This document shows, piece by piece, positions 7,488 through 13,893 of a DNA stretch of 14,848 nucleotides (the first letter of the stretch is position 1; each line of letters begins with the position of its first letter). This DNA is from Sulfurospirillum arcachonense (GTDB taxonomy: Bacteria; Campylobacterota; Campylobacteria; Campylobacterales; Sulfurospirillaceae): contig DQTM01000086.1 of the NCBI GenBank assembly GCA_015662785.1, forward strand, positions 1-14,848, given 5' to 3'. Both the position numbers and the translations under genes were made by a program. The notes beneath the pieces are model-generated. The model had not been told where the DNA came from, did no database searches, and worked only from the letters and a program-made list of their open reading frames with translations.

Positions 7488-8354
7488 TCACAGTGTTACA
7501 TTACTAACTTCGTTGGTTTTTATATCATAATCAAAAGATATGTTATCTTCTATAGAATCTATTTCATATAAAATAGTTACTTGTACAAAATAACTTATAT
7601 TTTTGCTATATGGTTTTAGTGAATAATCAATAGCTATCTTTTTACTCTCTTCATTTTCAAGACTATCGCATCCAAAAAAGTCCTCCACCTGTAGCCTTAA
7701 AACATTTACTAGCTCTTTGCTAAGTCTATCACAATCTATATTAGTTTTTTGCTTGTCGCCAAAGTATATAAGCTTACCCCAAGGAACTCTTTTTATATTG
7801 GTATCTTGTGTTGTTTGTGCATAATAATCTACAATCTTTTCAAAATGATTCATATCTACTACACGAGAGTTTGAAAACTTTATATTTTCTATAGAGATTT
7901 CACTTAAAGCTTGTCTTGAAGTTTCATCGTCATCAATAGTATCGAGTATCAAAGCTACTAAAAAACTAGGGTCAAGTATATTGTATGTTTCACATATGTT
8001 TTTTATAAAATTTTCTATGTGTTTGTTTACTTTTTTTTTAACTAAAAGTGAGTTTATATTTATCTTATTGCTTAGTGACTCTATGCCTACATGTAAAGTT
8101 AGTTTACTCTTTTGGTCATAAAAAGGAGGAATACCTGCAAGAAATATATCTAAGTCTTCGCTATCTTTTACCTTTTTTACATAACTGTCCAATATAGCTT
8201 TCACATCAGCAAATATAATAGAACTTTGATTTATTGTCTCAGTTTTATTTACTTCGTCAAAACTTTTTTGAGAGATAGAAAACATATATCCTATAAGTGC
8301 TGTTAAAATAGTTAGAAAACCAATAGTAATAAGTAGTGCTATTCCTTTTTTCAT
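7488..8354 (-). CDS. gspK: Minor pseudopilin GspK
   Basis: GspK caps the tip of the type II secretion pseudopilus together with GspI and GspJ. The protein begins MKKG followed by the hydrophobic stretch IALLITIGFLTILTALIGY, a prepilin-peptidase site cut after Gly4. It has leucine where other pseudopilins have Glu at position 5, which is typical of GspK. The conserved NKININSL (96-103), LILDTIDDDETSR (135-147) and WGKLIYFGDKQKTNID (192-207) segments match GspK, including the acidic cluster associated with metal binding. The 288 residues are close to the usual length. The ATG has GGAG 10 bp upstream; an earlier ATG in between is out of frame. It appears to be the first gene of the operon. Confidence 0.88.
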   Translation of the reverse strand: MKKGIALLITIGFLTILTALIGYMFSISQKSFDEVNKTETINQSSIIFADVKAILDSYVKKVKDSEDLDIFLAGIPPFYDQKSKLTLHVGIESLSNKININSLLVKKKVNKHIENFIKNICETYNILDPSFLVALILDTIDDDETSRQALSEISIENIKFSNSRVVDMNHFEKIVDYYAQTTQDTNIKRVPWGKLIYFGDKQKTNIDCDRLSKELVNVLRLQVEDFFGCDSLENEESKKIAIDYSLKPYSKNISYFVQVTILYEIDSIEDNISFDYDIKTNEVSNVTL

Positions 8355-8480
8355 AAAACATAAGCTCCAAAATACGATATAGTAGTAAAAGCATAAAAAT
8401 TAAGTTTATAGGCAAGTTTATAATTAGTATATAAAAGAATTTTAGAAAATATTTTTGGATTAGAAGTATAGTATAATGGG
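8355..8480 (-). promoter_or_regulatory. Intergenic region, likely promoter of the type II secretion operon
   Basis: This 126-bp AT-rich gap separates the atpB unit from gspK and is the only long gap before the secretion operon. Several minus-strand -10-like hexamers occur (TATACT at two places; TATAAA twice) but none has a clear -35 partner, so I do not pick one. -35 elements are poorly conserved in Campylobacterota. A 9-bp direct repeat lies inside it (described separately). No terminator hairpin is visible for the preceding gene. Confidence 0.45.
8402..8422. repeat. Tandem 9-bp direct repeat upstream of gspK
   Basis: AAGTTTATA occurs at 8402-8410 and 8414-8422, separated by GGC. The 12-bp period is close to one helical turn, so two protein subunits could bind the same face. 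The pair ends 48 bp before the gspK start, a sensible place for a regulator site. AT-rich DNA produces some such pairs by chance. Confidence 0.4.
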
Positions 8481-8756
8481 TCAGTTATTAAGTAGCTTTT
8501 CATCTGCCAATTTCTCCAATAATTTAGTCTGTTTTTTCATCTCTTCAAGTTTTTCACTTTGCTGATGAGCTATTTCAAAAACAATAACGAAAAATAGTCC
8601 TCCAAGAGAACCCATAAAAGCACCGATAAGAGCTGTAAAAAGACCAAAAGGATAAAGAATCGAAAAGAATGTTGTAGCACCTACGACAACAAGGGCCCAT
8701 GAGGCACCTTGAAGGAGACTTATTAGTCGTTCGTAAGCACTACGTTTTTTTAACAT
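8481..8756 (-). CDS. Small two-helix membrane protein next to atpB, function unknown
   Basis: The 91 residues have a basic start, two hydrophobic segments (about 17-34 and 38-61, the second with small residues in GAFMGSLGG) and a charged C-terminal coil (about 63-88, EKLEEMKKQTKLLEKL). The start lies 9 bp after the atpB stop and has no recognisable ribosome-binding site, so translation probably depends on atpB. A similar small membrane protein follows atpB in other Campylobacterota, as I recall. Its size and helices are reminiscent of AtpI/AtpZ assembly factors, but I see no motif that proves it. Confidence 0.7.
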   Translation of the reverse strand: MLKKRSAYERLISLLQGASWALVVVGATTFFSILYPFGLFTALIGAFMGSLGGLFFVIVFEIAHQQSEKLEEMKKQTKLLEKLADEKLLNN

Positions 8757-8765
8757 AACTTTATG

Positions 8766-9440
8766 TTAATGATCGCTTATCTGAACTGCACTTGCAAGAT
8801 AAACGTAAGTAAGAATCATAAAGATAAATGCTTGTAAAAATGCCATAAAAGTTAAAAGTCCAAAAGGTACCATAGGTGCTACCCAAGGAGCAAGCATTAA
8901 AATAACCATTAAGAACATATCATCACCTTTGATATTTCCAAAAAGACGGAAAGACAAAGAAACAACTCTTGAAAGATGAGAAACTATCTCGATAGGAAAC
9001 ATCAATGGAGCTAGTATTTTCATAGGTCCCATGAAATGTCCAAAGTATTTGATAAAACCATTTACTCTTATACCTTCGTAGTTATAGTATATAAAAACCA
9101 CTAATGCTAAAACTAAAGTCATATTAACGTTACTTGTTGGAGATTCAAATCCTGGAATAATCCCAATAAGGTTACCAACTAAAACCAACAGTCCGATTGT
9201 TGCAATCAAAGGTAAATACTTTCTTGCTAACTCCGCACCTATAACATCTTTACCTATAGAGATAACACCCTCTACATAAGCTTCCATAATGTTTTGTACA
9301 CCACTTGGAACCAACTGCATAGATTTAGTAGCTAACTTTGCAAGAACCAAAACTACAATACCTACCAACACAATATGAGCACCAATTAGGAACTCGTGAT
9401 TATGATTAATAAGTCCTATAAATGTAAATATTTCACCCAT
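8766..9440 (-). CDS. atpB: ATP synthase F0 subunit a
   Basis: Subunit a forms the proton half-channels against the c-ring of the F-type ATP synthase. The 224 residues contain the expected membrane helices. The essential arginine is Arg165 in SLSFRLFGNI (161-170), matching E. coli Arg210, and a late-helix glutamine is at 203 (FLQAFIF), matching Gln252. The length is normal for the shorter Campylobacterota form. The start is the ATG at 9440, with AAGGA about 9 bp upstream; a second ATG (9443-9445) in a different frame is followed at once by TAA. No other ATP synthase genes are adjacent, which is usual in this phylum. Confidence 0.96.
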   Translation of the reverse strand: MGEIFTFIGLINHNHEFLIGAHIVLVGIVVLVLAKLATKSMQLVPSGVQNIMEAYVEGVISIGKDVIGAELARKYLPLIATIGLLVLVGNLIGIIPGFESPTSNVNMTLVLALVVFIYYNYEGIRVNGFIKYFGHFMGPMKILAPLMFPIEIVSHLSRVVSLSFRLFGNIKGDDMFLMVILMLAPWVAPMVPFGLLTFMAFLQAFIFMILTYVYLASAVQISDH

Positions 9441-9471
9441 TACATTTTTCCTTCACGTTAAAATTTTTGTG

Positions 9472-9497
9472 ATTATACCCTTGTTGGCATTAATCAA
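9472..9497 (-). promoter_or_regulatory. Sigma-70 promoter of atpB
   Basis: A perfect TATAAT lies on the minus strand at 9477-9472, preceded by GGG. The best -35-like hexamer, TTGATT (9497-9492), is only 14 bp away, shorter than ideal. Transcription would begin near 9465, leaving about 25 bases before the atpB ATG, with AAGGA well placed. The -10 is strong; the -35 is uncertain and lies in one arm of an inverted repeat. Confidence 0.6.
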
Positions 9498-9525
9498 AGG
9501 TTAATTGATGCTATCTTTGATTAAT
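9489..9525. repeat. Perfect 11-bp inverted repeat between a TIGR02757 gene and atpB
   Basis: ATTAATCAAAG (9489-9499) and CTTTGATTAAT (9515-9525) are exact inverted copies around a 15-bp loop. The repeat contains the last codons and the stop of the TIGR02757 gene and reaches the -35 region of the atpB promoter. A T-run follows it on the plus strand but not on the minus strand, so it is not a classic terminator for the operon that ends here. It could be a weak terminator, an RNA 3'-end stabiliser or an operator. Confidence 0.55.
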
Positions 9526-10250
9526 TTTTCCTGACCTATGCGGTATAATGCAAAATCAAATTTCACAGGGTCATTTAAATCTATCTCTCTAAAAGACTCT
9601 GTCAACTCTAAAACTGCTTTGAAATCATAGCTTTTTCTTCTTATTAATCCAAGTTTTTGTCCAACTTTAAAAGTATGCGTATCGAGTGGTACTAACAGAT
9701 TTTTTTTACTTACACTGCTCCAAAGCCCCATATCTAGGTTGTCATGTCTAACCATCCACCTAAGGTACATATGCCATCTTTTGTATGGAGAATTTGTTTT
9801 ACATGTAGGGATTTTTCCTATCAAAAACTCATACCCACGTGAACGATAAGGATTAAGGTCGTACATATAAGAGATAATAGAACTCAATCCATCCATAACA
9901 TTACTATTTTTAGTATATCCCTCACAGAATTTTTTTTCTATAGAAATAGAGTCTTTAAGCAGTCGCATAGTCTTGAAAAACTCAATTACATCTTGGTTTG
10001 ATTGAAATCTATAATAATGCTTCATCGATATATCTTGCTGATTATCTAAAAGTGAAAAATCCAAACTACTCAAAAATTTAACAATCAATTTTGCATTTCC
10101 ATATGCAAAAAGTGCACATATAAGTGCAATGTATTCATCATTGTATTTTTTTGCAACCACAAGAGGGTCTGGCCGCTCTAAGCTCAACTCATCAAAACTA
10201 TTCCTATCTCTAGCTTCTTTTTTTAATAACTCAGCTATATCAAGCTTCAT
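9501..10250 (-). CDS. TIGR02757 (DUF2400) family protein
   Basis: The 249 residues match the TIGR02757 family of uncharacterised proteins. Recognisable segments are RWMVRHDNLDMGLW (164-177), LVPLDTHTFKVGQKLGL (186-202) and DPVKFDFALYRIG (227-239). The PLDTH element with Asp190 resembles the catalytic VDTH region of helix-hairpin-helix DNA glycosylases, so a DNA-related role is possible but unproven. Its start overlaps the end of the permease gene by 11 bp, and its ribosome-binding site is weak (AAAGAG), so translation is probably coupled. It is the last gene of the flagellar transcription unit as seen here. Confidence 0.85.
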   Translation of the reverse strand: MKLDIAELLKKEARDRNSFDELSLERPDPLVVAKKYNDEYIALICALFAYGNAKLIVKFLSSLDFSLLDNQQDISMKHYYRFQSNQDVIEFFKTMRLLKDSISIEKKFCEGYTKNSNVMDGLSSIISYMYDLNPYRSRGYEFLIGKIPTCKTNSPYKRWHMYLRWMVRHDNLDMGLWSSVSKKNLLVPLDTHTFKVGQKLGLIRRKSYDFKAVLELTESFREIDLNDPVKFDFALYRIGQEKLIKDSIN

Positions 10251-11046
10251 GTTGCTCTTTTGAATCTGTTTTAGTCTGTAAATAATCCGAAATATTTATC
10301 AAAGAGTAAGTCACTATAAAAATCATAAGTCCAGGAAAAAAACTAAGCCACCAAGCTATATCTATAACCTCTTTTCCTTCACTTAAAATCGTTCCCCAGC
10401 TTATCTGTGGTGGGTTTATACCTATTCCTAAAAAGCTAAGTCCACTCTCAGCTAATATCGCTCCACTGATTCCAAAAGTAAAACTTATAAAAAATATAGG
10501 AGCAAGTATAGGAGTAAAATACTTTAGTATGATTTTAAGAGAGTTTACTTTACCAATTTTGAGAATTTTGATAAAAGGTGCATTTGAAATTGCAAAACTC
10601 TCACTTCTTATCATTCTAGCCATGCCCATCCAACCTGTAATTGAGATAACAACTATGATAACCCAAACAGAAGCATTAACATAACTAACTAGAGCTAGAA
10701 GTAAGAAAAAAGTTGGAAATGTCAAAAATAGGTCAATTAAGATTATGATTGTTTTATCAGTTTTGCCTTTAAAAAAACCAGCACTCACACCTATGATAAG
10801 TCCAGCCAAACTGGTAATAATTGCACTGACTAAACCAATGGTTAAAGATATCTTACCACCCTCCATAACTCTTGCTAACAGATCTCTGCCAAGCCTATCT
10901 GTTCCTAGAAAATTATCCCATGAGGGTGGTAAAAGTATCGCTTCAGGGTTAAGCTCATATGCCAATCCTGAGTAGATATTAAGTCCAAAAAAACATAAAA
11001 ATAGTACACTGGTAATAGCTACTGTACTAAAAAATGGAAACTTCAC
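10240..11046 (-). CDS. ABC transporter permease, OppC/DppC type
   Basis: This is an inner-membrane permease of the peptide/nickel ABC importer family. The 268 residues include the family's LGTDRLGRDLLARVMEGG (47-64), about six membrane helices, the ATPase-contact loop (about 146-182, around SNAPFIKILKIG) and SGLSFLGIGINPPQISWGTI (201-220). The start is GTG, sharing one base with the flgK stop (TAGTG); AGGA lies 11 bp upstream inside flgK. No partner permease (OppB), ATPase (OppD/F) or binding protein is in the window, so it must work with subunits encoded elsewhere or have another role. The substrate is unknown. Confidence 0.88.
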   Translation of the reverse strand: MKFPFFSTVAITSVLFLCFFGLNIYSGLAYELNPEAILLPPSWDNFLGTDRLGRDLLARVMEGGKISLTIGLVSAIITSLAGLIIGVSAGFFKGKTDKTIIILIDLFLTFPTFFLLLALVSYVNASVWVIIVVISITGWMGMARMIRSESFAISNAPFIKILKIGKVNSLKIILKYFTPILAPIFFISFTFGISGAILAESGLSFLGIGINPPQISWGTILSEGKEVIDIAWWLSFFPGLMIFIVTYSLINISDYLQTKTDSKEQHEA

Positions 11047-12908
11047 TATTGCTTTAATCCTAAAAGAGTGTCTAACATCTGATCAATAGTAGTTATAACC
11101 TTTGCATTTGCACCATAACCAGCTTGAAATCTCATCAAGTCAGTCAATTCTTCATCTACATTTACACCACTTATTGATTGAAATTCACTATTTATTGTAT
11201 TGAAAAGAGCTGTACTTGTTTCATAATTTCTATTTGCACTCTCCCCATCAGTTGCAATTTGTGTTGTAATAAACCTATAAAAACCTTCTATACTCTCGGT
11301 AACTTCAGAGTTCCCAATTCTATAAAAATCAAATTTTTCATATTGCATTTGTACCATGTCATTTGCAACATCATTATTTCCTGCTATTGGTGCACTATAA
11401 GCATTCATCTTTGATGGATCCTCTTTATATTTCAAAATAACATCCATATTTGAAGCATCATCTCCTTGTAAAAAAGGACTCAATCCTATCGCACCTGCAA
11501 AATTAGTGCCATTGTCTTCAATTGCAATAGTATAACCTGATAAACTATCCAAAGAATCAAATGCTAAAATACCACTATTTGATACATCATCATAACTGTA
11601 AACTGCATTAAAATAATCATCAATATCATTTAAAGAGTTATTATCTCCATTGTCATCACTATTTGCATTAAACTGGCTAACAATACTAGGACTTACTGTA
11701 CTATCATTCATAGTTGTAAGAGAATTTATGTCTATTGTTTTTCTACCTACTTCATTACCTTGTTTGTCATACATAACAACATCAAAAGTACCCTTAGAAA
11801 GAGATTCACTATAATTAATAAGTGAAGCATTATCTTCTAAATCTACATTTGAAAATGAACTCATTCTCTCTTGTGCACTTCTTGCATATATATTATTTGT
11901 CTGTTCCACAAAAGTTTTTGCAAATACATCTAAATCATCAACATATCCTTGTAAAACTCCATCAACAGGAAATCCACTATTGGTAGCTGGGTCTATATTT
12001 CTTCCTCTTAAATCAAGCATAGCACCAATTTTTCCACCAGTTAGCTTTTCAGTAATCTCAATAGTTGAGCTATCTTGTGATTTTGAATAAATAGAGTAAT
12101 AACTACTAGCATTGTCAGTATTGTTAATTACAAGTGGATGAAAAGTAAAACCATCTACAAAAGAGTGTCCTGCTATATTCATATGATATCCACTACCTTG
12201 ATCCGTAAGATTTGGATCAACATGATTTTCTGTTACCATATCACCTTTAAAAACAGATACATTTACTAATTCAGCAAGTGTTAATTCTAGATTATCTCTT
12301 TGATCTCTTAAGTCATTCGCACGATTAGTATCTAAAACTTCTACTCTTCCTATATCTTTATTAAGTTCTGCTAATTGCTCACCTATACGGTTAATTTCAT
12401 CTACATTTGTTTTTAACTGTTCATTTATTGAATCTTGTAGAGCTCTAACATGTGTTCTTGACTCTCTTAGGTTATTTGATAGAGTAACTGAATTTTGTAC
12501 TAGTGCTATTTTTTGTGCTGCATCATCAGGGTTTGAAGCTAAATCATTCCAAGAAGCAAAATAGTTCTCTATATCAACACCAAGACCAACACCCTCTAAA
12601 TCGGGAAAATATTTTGCTATCTCTTCAAGTGATTTTTTGTTAAAAGTATCATATGATAGAGAGTTTGAACTATCTTTCAGACGTGTATATACAAACTCAT
12701 CATGTATCCTAACAATTGTTGTTACTCTTACTCCCGTTCCAACATCTCCTGGAGTTATATGGAAAGGTTCACTTGCATGCATAACTACACGTTGTCTTGT
12801 ATAGTAGTCATTGTTTGCGTTTGATATATTATGTCCAGTAGTTGCAATTGCAAGCTCATGTGCTTTAAGTCCAGAAACACCAGTATTTAGTGTACTAAAA
12901 AGGCTCAT
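11046..12908 (-). CDS. flgK: Flagellar hook-filament junction protein FlgK
   Basis: FlgK (HAP1) joins the hook to the filament outside the cell and is exported by the flagellar type III apparatus. The N-terminus (MSLFSTLNTGVSGLKAHELA, then TTGHNISNANNDYYTRQR) and the C-terminus (DLMRFQAGYGANAKVITT, then DQMLDTLLGLKQ) are the conserved D0 coils. The middle (about 200-550) is rich in Asp, Asn and Ser and varies between species. The length of 620 residues is in the range for this phylum. AAGGGCT at the end of the FlgN-like gene serves as ribosome-binding site, and the gap to that gene is 2 bp. Confidence 0.96.
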   Translation of the reverse strand: MSLFSTLNTGVSGLKAHELAIATTGHNISNANNDYYTRQRVVMHASEPFHITPGDVGTGVRVTTIVRIHDEFVYTRLKDSSNSLSYDTFNKKSLEEIAKYFPDLEGVGLGVDIENYFASWNDLASNPDDAAQKIALVQNSVTLSNNLRESRTHVRALQDSINEQLKTNVDEINRIGEQLAELNKDIGRVEVLDTNRANDLRDQRDNLELTLAELVNVSVFKGDMVTENHVDPNLTDQGSGYHMNIAGHSFVDGFTFHPLVINNTDNASSYYSIYSKSQDSSTIEITEKLTGGKIGAMLDLRGRNIDPATNSGFPVDGVLQGYVDDLDVFAKTFVEQTNNIYARSAQERMSSFSNVDLEDNASLINYSESLSKGTFDVVMYDKQGNEVGRKTIDINSLTTMNDSTVSPSIVSQFNANSDDNGDNNSLNDIDDYFNAVYSYDDVSNSGILAFDSLDSLSGYTIAIEDNGTNFAGAIGLSPFLQGDDASNMDVILKYKEDPSKMNAYSAPIAGNNDVANDMVQMQYEKFDFYRIGNSEVTESIEGFYRFITTQIATDGESANRNYETSTALFNTINSEFQSISGVNVDEELTDLMRFQAGYGANAKVITTIDQMLDTLLGLKQ

Positions 12909-12910
12909 AA

Positions 12911-13339
12911 CTAAGCCCTTATCTTTAAAAGTGACGCTGGTTTGTGATTTAGTCTTTGATAGCCCTCCATATCTCTTGGAAAAACACTATCAAGAAGTGA
13001 ATTATAAAACTCACTAACGGTTACTACAAATCTAGCATACTCTTTGTTTTTTTGTTTAAGTGTAAAAAGTTTGTTTTTCATCTCTTCAAGCATATCTTGC
13101 TGTGAAGAATCAAGTATCTCCTCAAGAGGTTTGTTATCACTATTTTTTACTAACTTTATTAGCTCATTATCTAACATAGATTTTTTATTTTCAAAAGATT
13201 TAACTAAATCATTTTTTATTTTTGTTCTTTTAAAAACCTCTTCATGTTTAGCTTCTTTTATATCTGTTATATCTTTATTTGTTAATTCTATTAGATTTTC
13301 TATATCTTCTATCGAAGTTTTAAGATAGTGTGATAACAT
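12911..13339 (-). CDS. flgN: FlgN-like flagellar export chaperone
   Basis: FlgN binds FlgK and FlgL in the cytoplasm and pilots them to the export gate. The 142-residue product is highly charged and almost wholly helical (coiled-coil from about 10 to 110), with a C-terminal YNSLLDSVFPRDMEGYQR region. It lies directly before flgK and after flgM, the standard place for flgN. Its sequence is too variable for a motif-based call, so context matters. The presumed ribosome-binding site is in a hairpin (described separately). Confidence 0.75.
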   Translation of the reverse strand: MLSHYLKTSIEDIENLIELTNKDITDIKEAKHEEVFKRTKIKNDLVKSFENKKSMLDNELIKLVKNSDNKPLEEILDSSQQDMLEEMKNKLFTLKQKNKEYARFVVTVSEFYNSLLDSVFPRDMEGYQRLNHKPASLLKIRA

Positions 13340-13344
13340 AATTT

Positions 13345-13360
13345 GTCCTTATAACAGGAC
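13345..13360 (-). promoter_or_regulatory. Hairpin that can hide the flgN ribosome-binding site
   Basis: On the minus strand GTCCT and AGGAC pair around a 6-base loop (GTTATA). The right arm contains AAGGA/AGGAC, the ribosome-binding site of the flgN-like gene 5-6 bases before its ATG. The left arm begins at the last base of the flgM stop codon. Ribosomes finishing flgM would open the stem, which would couple translation of the two genes. The stem is only 5 bp, so the effect may be modest. Confidence 0.45.
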
Positions 13361-13554
13361 TAAATCAGATCTTTGGCTACCGCCTCTGCAGTTTTTTGTG
13401 TGTCTACTTTATAGTCACCATTTTGAATCTGCTCTTTTAAAGATTCGACTTTGTCCATCTCTTTTGCTTCACTAACAGATGTAGGCTCTTTTTTATTTTT
13501 AGAGTTTATCTGTTGCAAATAGGCTGCATTTCCAGCCTGCACATTTGAAATCAT
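13360..13554 (-). CDS. flgM: Anti-sigma-28 factor FlgM
   Basis: FlgM holds sigma-28 (FliA) inactive until the hook is complete and, in classical systems, is then exported. The 64-residue product is short, as is usual in this phylum. The C-terminal half (VESLKEQIQNGDYKVDTQK, then TAEAVAKDLI) is the conserved sigma-binding region. The N-terminal half is polar and probably disordered. AAGGAAGG lies 6 bp before the ATG. It sits between flgJ and flgN and has its own promoter, so it can be made separately from the upstream rod genes. Confidence 0.9.
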   Translation of the reverse strand: MISNVQAGNAAYLQQINSKNKKEPTSVSEAKEMDKVESLKEQIQNGDYKVDTQKTAEAVAKDLI

Positions 13555-13568
13555 CTTTAACCTTCCTT

Positions 13569-13581
13569 GTATAAGTTATAC
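13569..13581. repeat. Perfect palindrome GTATAA-G-TTATAC in the flgM leader
   Basis: Six-base arms match exactly around one central base. The site lies between the flgM -10 element and its ribosome-binding site and covers the expected transcription start (about 13578-13580). A one-base loop cannot form an RNA hairpin well, so a DNA-binding dimer site is more natural. It also contains TATAAC, which might act as a second -10. Confidence 0.4.
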
Positions 13582-13585
13582 CCTT

Positions 13586-13611
13586 ATATCGGTTAAAAAT
13601 AAAAAACCTTA
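13586..13611 (-). promoter_or_regulatory. Sigma-28 (FliA) promoter of flgM
   Basis: On the minus strand TAAGGTTT (13611-13604) and ACCGATAT (13593-13586) are 10 bp apart. The enterobacterial sigma-28 consensus is TAAAGTTT-N11-GCCGATAA, so the two boxes differ little and the spacer is one base shorter. The -35 box starts on the TAA stop codon of flgJ. A sigma-28 promoter before flgM fits its known control by its own target sigma factor in related bacteria. The start of RNA should be near 13578-13580. Confidence 0.65.
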
Positions 13612-13893
13612 ACGACCCTCTTTTAAGAAGTTAAATAACATCTCACTAAAACCAAACTTACCAGTTAAAGAGTCACTCATGGCATCGTTATACATTGAGT
13701 TATATATCTTATCACCAGCATCTTTTTCAAAAAGCTTATTGTCATTTTTTAGTGAAATGTCCAAAACTTTTTTTATAAAAAAAGCTTCAAACTTATCTGT
13801 CTGTTCTTTCAATCTTACATCTGTATTATTTTCTACCTTTATGCTTTGTGGACTATATGTTGTATGCATAAGTGCCATAGTATTGTCTACCAT
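13609..13893 (-). CDS. flgJ: Flagellar rod-binding protein FlgJ, short form
   Basis: The 94 residues correspond to the N-terminal rod-binding (rod-cap) domain of FlgJ: KEQTDKFEAFFIKKVLDISL (29-48) and the C-terminal SLTGKFGFSEMLFNFLK. The muramidase domain found at the C-terminus of enterobacterial FlgJ is missing, as is usual in Campylobacterota, where a separate enzyme opens the cell wall. The ATG shares one base with the flgI stop (TAATG), and GGAGG lies 7 bp upstream inside flgI. Confidence 0.88.
   Translation of the reverse strand: MVDNTMALMHTTYSPQSIKVENNTDVRLKEQTDKFEAFFIKKVLDISLKNDNKLFEKDAGDKIYNSMYNDAMSDSLTGKFGFSEMLFNFLKEGR

Larger units (their letters stand above)
1906..9807. repeat. 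Ten dispersed copies of the palindrome TACATGTA
   Basis: Exact copies start at 1906, 1954, 3113, 4233, 5579, 5605, 5876, 6136, 8088 and 9800. All lie inside genes: gspE (3), gspD, gspC (2), gspN-like, gspM-like, gspK and the TIGR02757 gene. Six copies (1954, 3113, 5605, 5876, 6136, 8088) are part of the identical 12-mer CTTTACATGTAG, five on the minus strand and one (1954) on the plus strand. A near copy (one base off) is at 2660 in gspE. None is found in the flagellar genes to the right of 9807. Confidence 0.75.

Noticed and set aside
8472..8477. Perfect TATAAT on the plus strand in the atpB-gspK gap
   Set aside because: No -35 partner at a proper distance and no plus-strand gene downstream. 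It is likely chance in AT-rich DNA.
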